Source of the DNA: JAJEFO01 sp965208685
Lineage (GTDB): Bacteria > Pseudomonadota > Alphaproteobacteria > Rhodobacterales > Rhodobacteraceae
NCBI GenBank assembly: GCA_965208685.1
Contig: CBDBPL010000007.1
Coordinates: 2,976,001 to 3,040,000, forward strand
Direction of reading: 5' to 3'
DNA length: 64,000 nt
Below, one piece after another: positions 61,124 through 64,000 of the stretch. Made by a program: the position numbers and the translations under genes. Below the pieces are notes generated by a model that saw nothing but the letters and a program-made list of their open reading frames with translations, was not told the origin of the DNA and did no database searches. Position 1 is the stretch's first letter. Every line of letters starts with the position of its first letter.

Positions 61124-62491
61124 TCAATCAAACCTAGTTGATTGGATGGCGTCCCCAATCGCGTCTACGATCTCCGAACACTGATCGGTCGAAATGATGA
61201 TCGGCGGCGACAGTACGATGCGATCTCCAATGGGCCTGACGATGACGCCATTGTCGACGCATTTCTTGAAAACGCGCTCCCCGGCCCTCGCGTTGACGGG
61301 CAGCGGAGCCTTGCTTGCCTTGTCAGCGACCAGATCGACGGCCAGCATCAGTCCTTTCCCGCGCACGTCACCAACGTACGGCAAACTGCACAACCGTTGC
61401 GCATCACTCTGAAAGAACTCACCTACGGTCGCGGAATTTGGCAAAAGGCTTTCTCGTTCCATTATCTCGATGTTCTTCAAGGCTGCTGCACAGGCAACCG
61501 GGTGGCCGAAATAGGTGAGACCCATCGAGAAGACGCCGCCCTCGCATTGTGGCCGACTGATGACCTCGTAGATCTCGTCCGAAATCAGTGTCGCCCCTAG
61601 GGGAATGTAGCCTGACGTGATCCCCTTGGCCGAAACCAGTATGTCGGGTTGGCAATCGAACACCTTGTCTGAGGCGAACCACTCCCCAAGACGCCCGAAA
61701 GCGGTGACGACTTCGTCGGCGATATAGAGAATGTCGTGCCTCTTGCACACCTCCCGCATGCGACGGTGATAGCCCTCTGGCGCGATGAGCACGCCACCCG
61801 CGCCCATGATCGGCTCGGCAATGAAGGCGGCGACGTTGTCCGGGCCAAGCTGGTCGATCCTGCCCTGGAACTCCTGCACCAGGTGGTCGCAATAGGCGGC
61901 TTCGGTCATGCTGTCCGGCTTTGCACACATGTTTGCCGCCGAGACGTGGCATATGAAGTCCTGACCAATTCGATCGAAGCAGTTCTTGGTGGCAAGAATG
62001 CCTGTGAGCTCGGCGGCGACACAGGTCGCGCCGTGGTATGCGCAATCCCGACTGATGACCTTCTTCTTGCGATGCAGGCCGCGCATCGAGTTGTAGTAGT
62101 GCACCAGTCGGATCGCCGCATCGTTGGCGGTGGAACCACCGCAGGTGTAGTAGACGTGGTTCAGGTCGCCCGGCGCGTTCTGAGCCAGCCAGAATCCAAG
62201 CTCCGCGGCGGGCACATTCGTCGAGTGGCCAAAGGGATTGTAGTATTGCATCTGCATGACCTGAGCCGAAATGGCTTCCGCCATTTCTTGGCGCCCATGA
62301 CCAATGTTGACGCACCAGAGTCCTGCAATGCCATCCAGCAGCTTGCGTCCGTCCGTGTCGGTTACATGCATGCCCGAGGCACCGTCAATGACCTGGCTGC
62401 CCTCGTCGTGAAAGGACGAGAAATCCGTGTAGGGGTGGAGCACATGGGCACGGTCCTTGGCCCAGGCTGAATTCGCGTCCGGCTTGTTCAT
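61124..62491 (-). CDS. Class III aminotransferase (aspartate aminotransferase family, omega-type)
   Basis: 455 residues. PLP fold type I, class III: GLWCVNIGHGRQEMAEAI, YYTCGGSTANDAAIRL, YHGAT, the PLP-binding ILYIADEVVTAFGRLG with the Asp, and DILVSAKGITSGYIPLGA with the Schiff-base Lys. Transfers amino groups from omega-amines or omega-amino acids (putrescine, beta-alanine, taurine and the like) to pyruvate. A GAGGGAG lies ahead of the ATG at 62491. The LuxR regulator gene starts upstream in the same direction. Confidence 0.93.
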   Translation of the reverse strand: MNKPDANSAWAKDRAHVLHPYTDFSSFHDEGSQVIDGASGMHVTDTDGRKLLDGIAGLWCVNIGHGRQEMAEAISAQVMQMQYYNPFGHSTNVPAAELGFWLAQNAPGDLNHVYYTCGGSTANDAAIRLVHYYNSMRGLHRKKKVISRDCAYHGATCVAAELTGILATKNCFDRIGQDFICHVSAANMCAKPDSMTEAAYCDHLVQEFQGRIDQLGPDNVAAFIAEPIMGAGGVLIAPEGYHRRMREVCKRHDILYIADEVVTAFGRLGEWFASDKVFDCQPDILVSAKGITSGYIPLGATLISDEIYEVISRPQCEGGVFSMGLTYFGHPVACAAALKNIEIMERESLLPNSATVGEFFQSDAQRLCSLPYVGDVRGKGLMLAVDLVADKASKAPLPVNARAGERVFKKCVDNGVIVRPIGDRIVLSPPIIISTDQCSEIVDAIGDAIQSTRFD

Positions 62492-62575
62492 GGGAAGGCT
62501 CCCTCATGCTCGATGCATGCTGGGAACGGTACAGCAATCTCTGCCCGAGGCGCAGTCACCACTTGGGGTTACGCG

Positions 62576-63403
62576 CTAGCCAACATGAAGGAATTGCAGC
62601 GGGTCGCCCTCGGCGGTCGGGGGCATTTTCGAGAGCGCGGAGAGGAACATCGACAGGAGTTCACCTTGGGACGTCACGGAGAGTTTCGCGTAGATCCGCT
62701 TGCGATGAACCTTGATCGTCTCAGGCGAGTTGTTGAAGCGCGCGGCAATGGACTTTGACGAATGCCCCTGCAGGATCATGCGAAGAACGTCGCCTTCGCG
62801 GGGGCTGAGAACGGAAGAGCCGAAGGCTTCGAAGGCTGCATGAATCTGCGCAGACAGGCGTCCCGAACCGTCGGTGTTTGCGGGCGTCAGCCTCGTCCAG
62901 TGCCGCCGGGCAAGGGCCGAGATCAGCGGCCTGGCCGAATTCAGCCGGGTGGGATCCGCGCGGGCACCCTTGGCCTGGGTTCCCATGGAGAAGAACAGCG
63001 CGGCATCGTCTTCGATGTGCAGCATCAGCCCGCACTCATCGGTCAGAGCCATGTCGCGGAAGAACTTGGCGTAGTACTCAGATTGCTTGAAGTCGTCCGG
63101 AGCCACCTCGTCGAGCGACAGGACCTGATCGCCGCGCCTTTGCCGGAACAAGAGGTAGAAGGGGTCAAGAACATAGGCCACGTCCAGGTAGAGTTTCAGC
63201 GACTCCTTTTGGCTCTCGTCAGTGTGGTTGCCGTAAAGCCCCACGGGTTTCTGGTCGTCGAAAAATGCGCTGAGAAAGACCGTGTCGGCAGAGCAAAGCG
63301 AGGCGCAGAAACGGCTGATCAAACGGGGGAAATCCGGCGTGCCAATGGCGGTCACGCAGGCCCCAAGTTCTTCCAACTCGTTGTCGGTCAGCGTCGCGGA
63401 CAT
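62576..63403 (-). CDS. LuxR-family transcriptional regulator
   Basis: 275 residues from the ATG at 63403. C-terminal LuxR HTH: LSPREGDVLRMILQGHSSKSIAARFNNSPETIKVHRKRIYAKL. The N-terminal 190 residues form a GAF-like or unassigned sensor region (TVFLSAFFDDQKPVGLYGN, YVLDPFYLLFRQRRGDQVLSLDEV); it lacks a response-regulator receiver, and the autoinducer-binding residues are not evident. Lies between the nitrilase-family gene and the aminotransferase gene on the same strand and probably controls them. Confidence 0.9.
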   Translation of the reverse strand: MSATLTDNELEELGACVTAIGTPDFPRLISRFCASLCSADTVFLSAFFDDQKPVGLYGNHTDESQKESLKLYLDVAYVLDPFYLLFRQRRGDQVLSLDEVAPDDFKQSEYYAKFFRDMALTDECGLMLHIEDDAALFFSMGTQAKGARADPTRLNSARPLISALARRHWTRLTPANTDGSGRLSAQIHAAFEAFGSSVLSPREGDVLRMILQGHSSKSIAARFNNSPETIKVHRKRIYAKLSVTSQGELLSMFLSALSKMPPTAEGDPLQFLHVG

Positions 63404-63449
63404 GGCAAGACTATGGCACCAAGTTCGGCCCGGCAAAAGTGCGCGTCGC

Positions 63450-64000
63450 CTAGAGGTGCTTGAGGTCGTCTCGTTGGCTCGAAAGGGGAATGCCGTGCTC
63501 GCTCCAGCCTTTTGGCAGTTCCGCAATCAAGAGACCTTCGCCGGTGCCCTTCGCGCCAAGAGAGTAGCCGTCCGGACCATGAATGGCCGAAAGACCGACA
63601 TACTCCAGTCCCGCCGATGTCCCGCAATAGTTCGCATAAACGATCGTCACTGCGTTTTCCGCAGCGCGAGCGGGAACAAGGATCTTGTTGACGTTTACGT
63701 AAGGCATCATGTTCGCGGTCGGAACGAGAATGACCTCCGCACCAAGCTTGGCGAGGCGACGGACGTGTTCGGGAAACTCGGCGTCGTAGCAAATCAGAAG
63801 ACCAAACCGCTTGCCCTTGAATTCGAAGGTCACATACGCGTCGCCAGAGGCGTAAAGCGCGTGTTCGTCCGGGCCGAACAGCTGGATCTTGCGATAGCTC
63901 GCCAGCAGCGTTCCATCGTGGGCGAAAGCGTGGGCCGAGTTGAACAGCCGATCTTCGACGTATTCCGGCAAGCCGATTGTCAGGCCCACGTTGTTGCGCC
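63450..64000 (-). CDS. Carbon-nitrogen hydrolase (nitrilase superfamily), N-terminus outside window
   Basis: About 183 C-terminal residues, running off the right edge. The catalytic Lys is in SYRKIQLFG and the catalytic Cys in LLICYDAEFPE; the catalytic Glu should lie beyond the edge. Members hydrolyse amides or nitriles (aliphatic amidases, N-carbamoylputrescine amidase, beta-ureidopropionase). It ends 46 nt ahead of the LuxR-type gene. With the aminotransferase it could form an amide-to-amine-to-aldehyde route (inference). Confidence 0.9.
   Translation of the reverse strand, partial: RNNVGLTIGLPEYVEDRLFNSAHAFAHDGTLLASYRKIQLFGPDEHALYASGDAYVTFEFKGKRFGLLICYDAEFPEHVRRLAKLGAEVILVPTANMMPYVNVNKILVPARAAENAVTIVYANYCGTSAGLEYVGLSAIHGPDGYSLGAKGTGEGLLIAELPKGWSEHGIPLSSQRDDLKHL

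Noticed and set aside
1..64000. CRISPR array
   Set aside because: No series of regularly spaced identical repeats was seen.

Overview
The window reads as high-GC alphaproteobacterial DNA, most like the Rhodobacterales/Roseobacter group. The supporting signs are the petABC (fbc) operon, an rluD-rpoH pair with a DUF6476-type membrane protein divergent from rluD, mmcB beside a DUF6324-type small protein, lepB-rnc with an acpS relic, and a tRNA-His with A73 and no visible G-1. Genes are packed in overlapping ATGA/GTGA operons, but between them lie long stretches of decayed mobile DNA and broken toxin-antitoxin genes. Identifications rest on motif reading and memory of families; no search was run.

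Layout. 1-13.1 kb: one minus-strand operon running from a cupin/XRE regulator through an oligopeptide-type ABC transporter (binding protein, two permeases, two ATPases), a GAF protein, HyuA, HyuB, an Asp/Glu-type racemase and an M24 hydrolase to a second HyuB cut by the window edge. It looks like uptake plus ATP-dependent ring opening of a lactam, hydantoin or peptide-like substrate. 13.7-17.7 kb: a three-subunit molybdenum hydroxylase with a MoaD/ThiS-like gene. 17.8-24.4 kb: a decayed zone with MORN-like repeats, an IS3 relic, an AbiEii-like nucleotidyltransferase with an unrecognised partner, an internally deleted IS with both inverted repeats inserted in a dnaB fragment, a TPR protein and a DUF3991-like fragment.

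24.4-43 kb: mostly core genes (rnc, lepB, broken acpS, a deacetylase-family gene, a MaoC hydratase, pncB, mmcB, a HigBA pair with frameshifted toxin, tRNA-His, rluD, rpoH, a GCS2 ligase, petABC, mtaB, dapF, tRNA-Lys).

43-50.8 kb: a candidate island between tRNA-Lys and a 40-nt tRNA-3'-end-like repeat. It holds a second oligopeptide-type ABC operon led by a dienelactone hydrolase/NTF2-like fusion and ending in an in-frame fusion of an ABC ATPase to an SDR domain that lacks the catalytic Tyr. 51-54.7 kb: sparse DNA with a nuclease/phosphatase-family gene and HEPN/MNT relics. 54.7-64 kb: a 5'-nucleotidase/CpdB-type enzyme, an LCM-type methyltransferase, a DMT exporter, an acyl-CoA dehydrogenase, and a minus-strand set of a nitrilase-family hydrolase (partial), a LuxR-type regulator and a class III aminotransferase.
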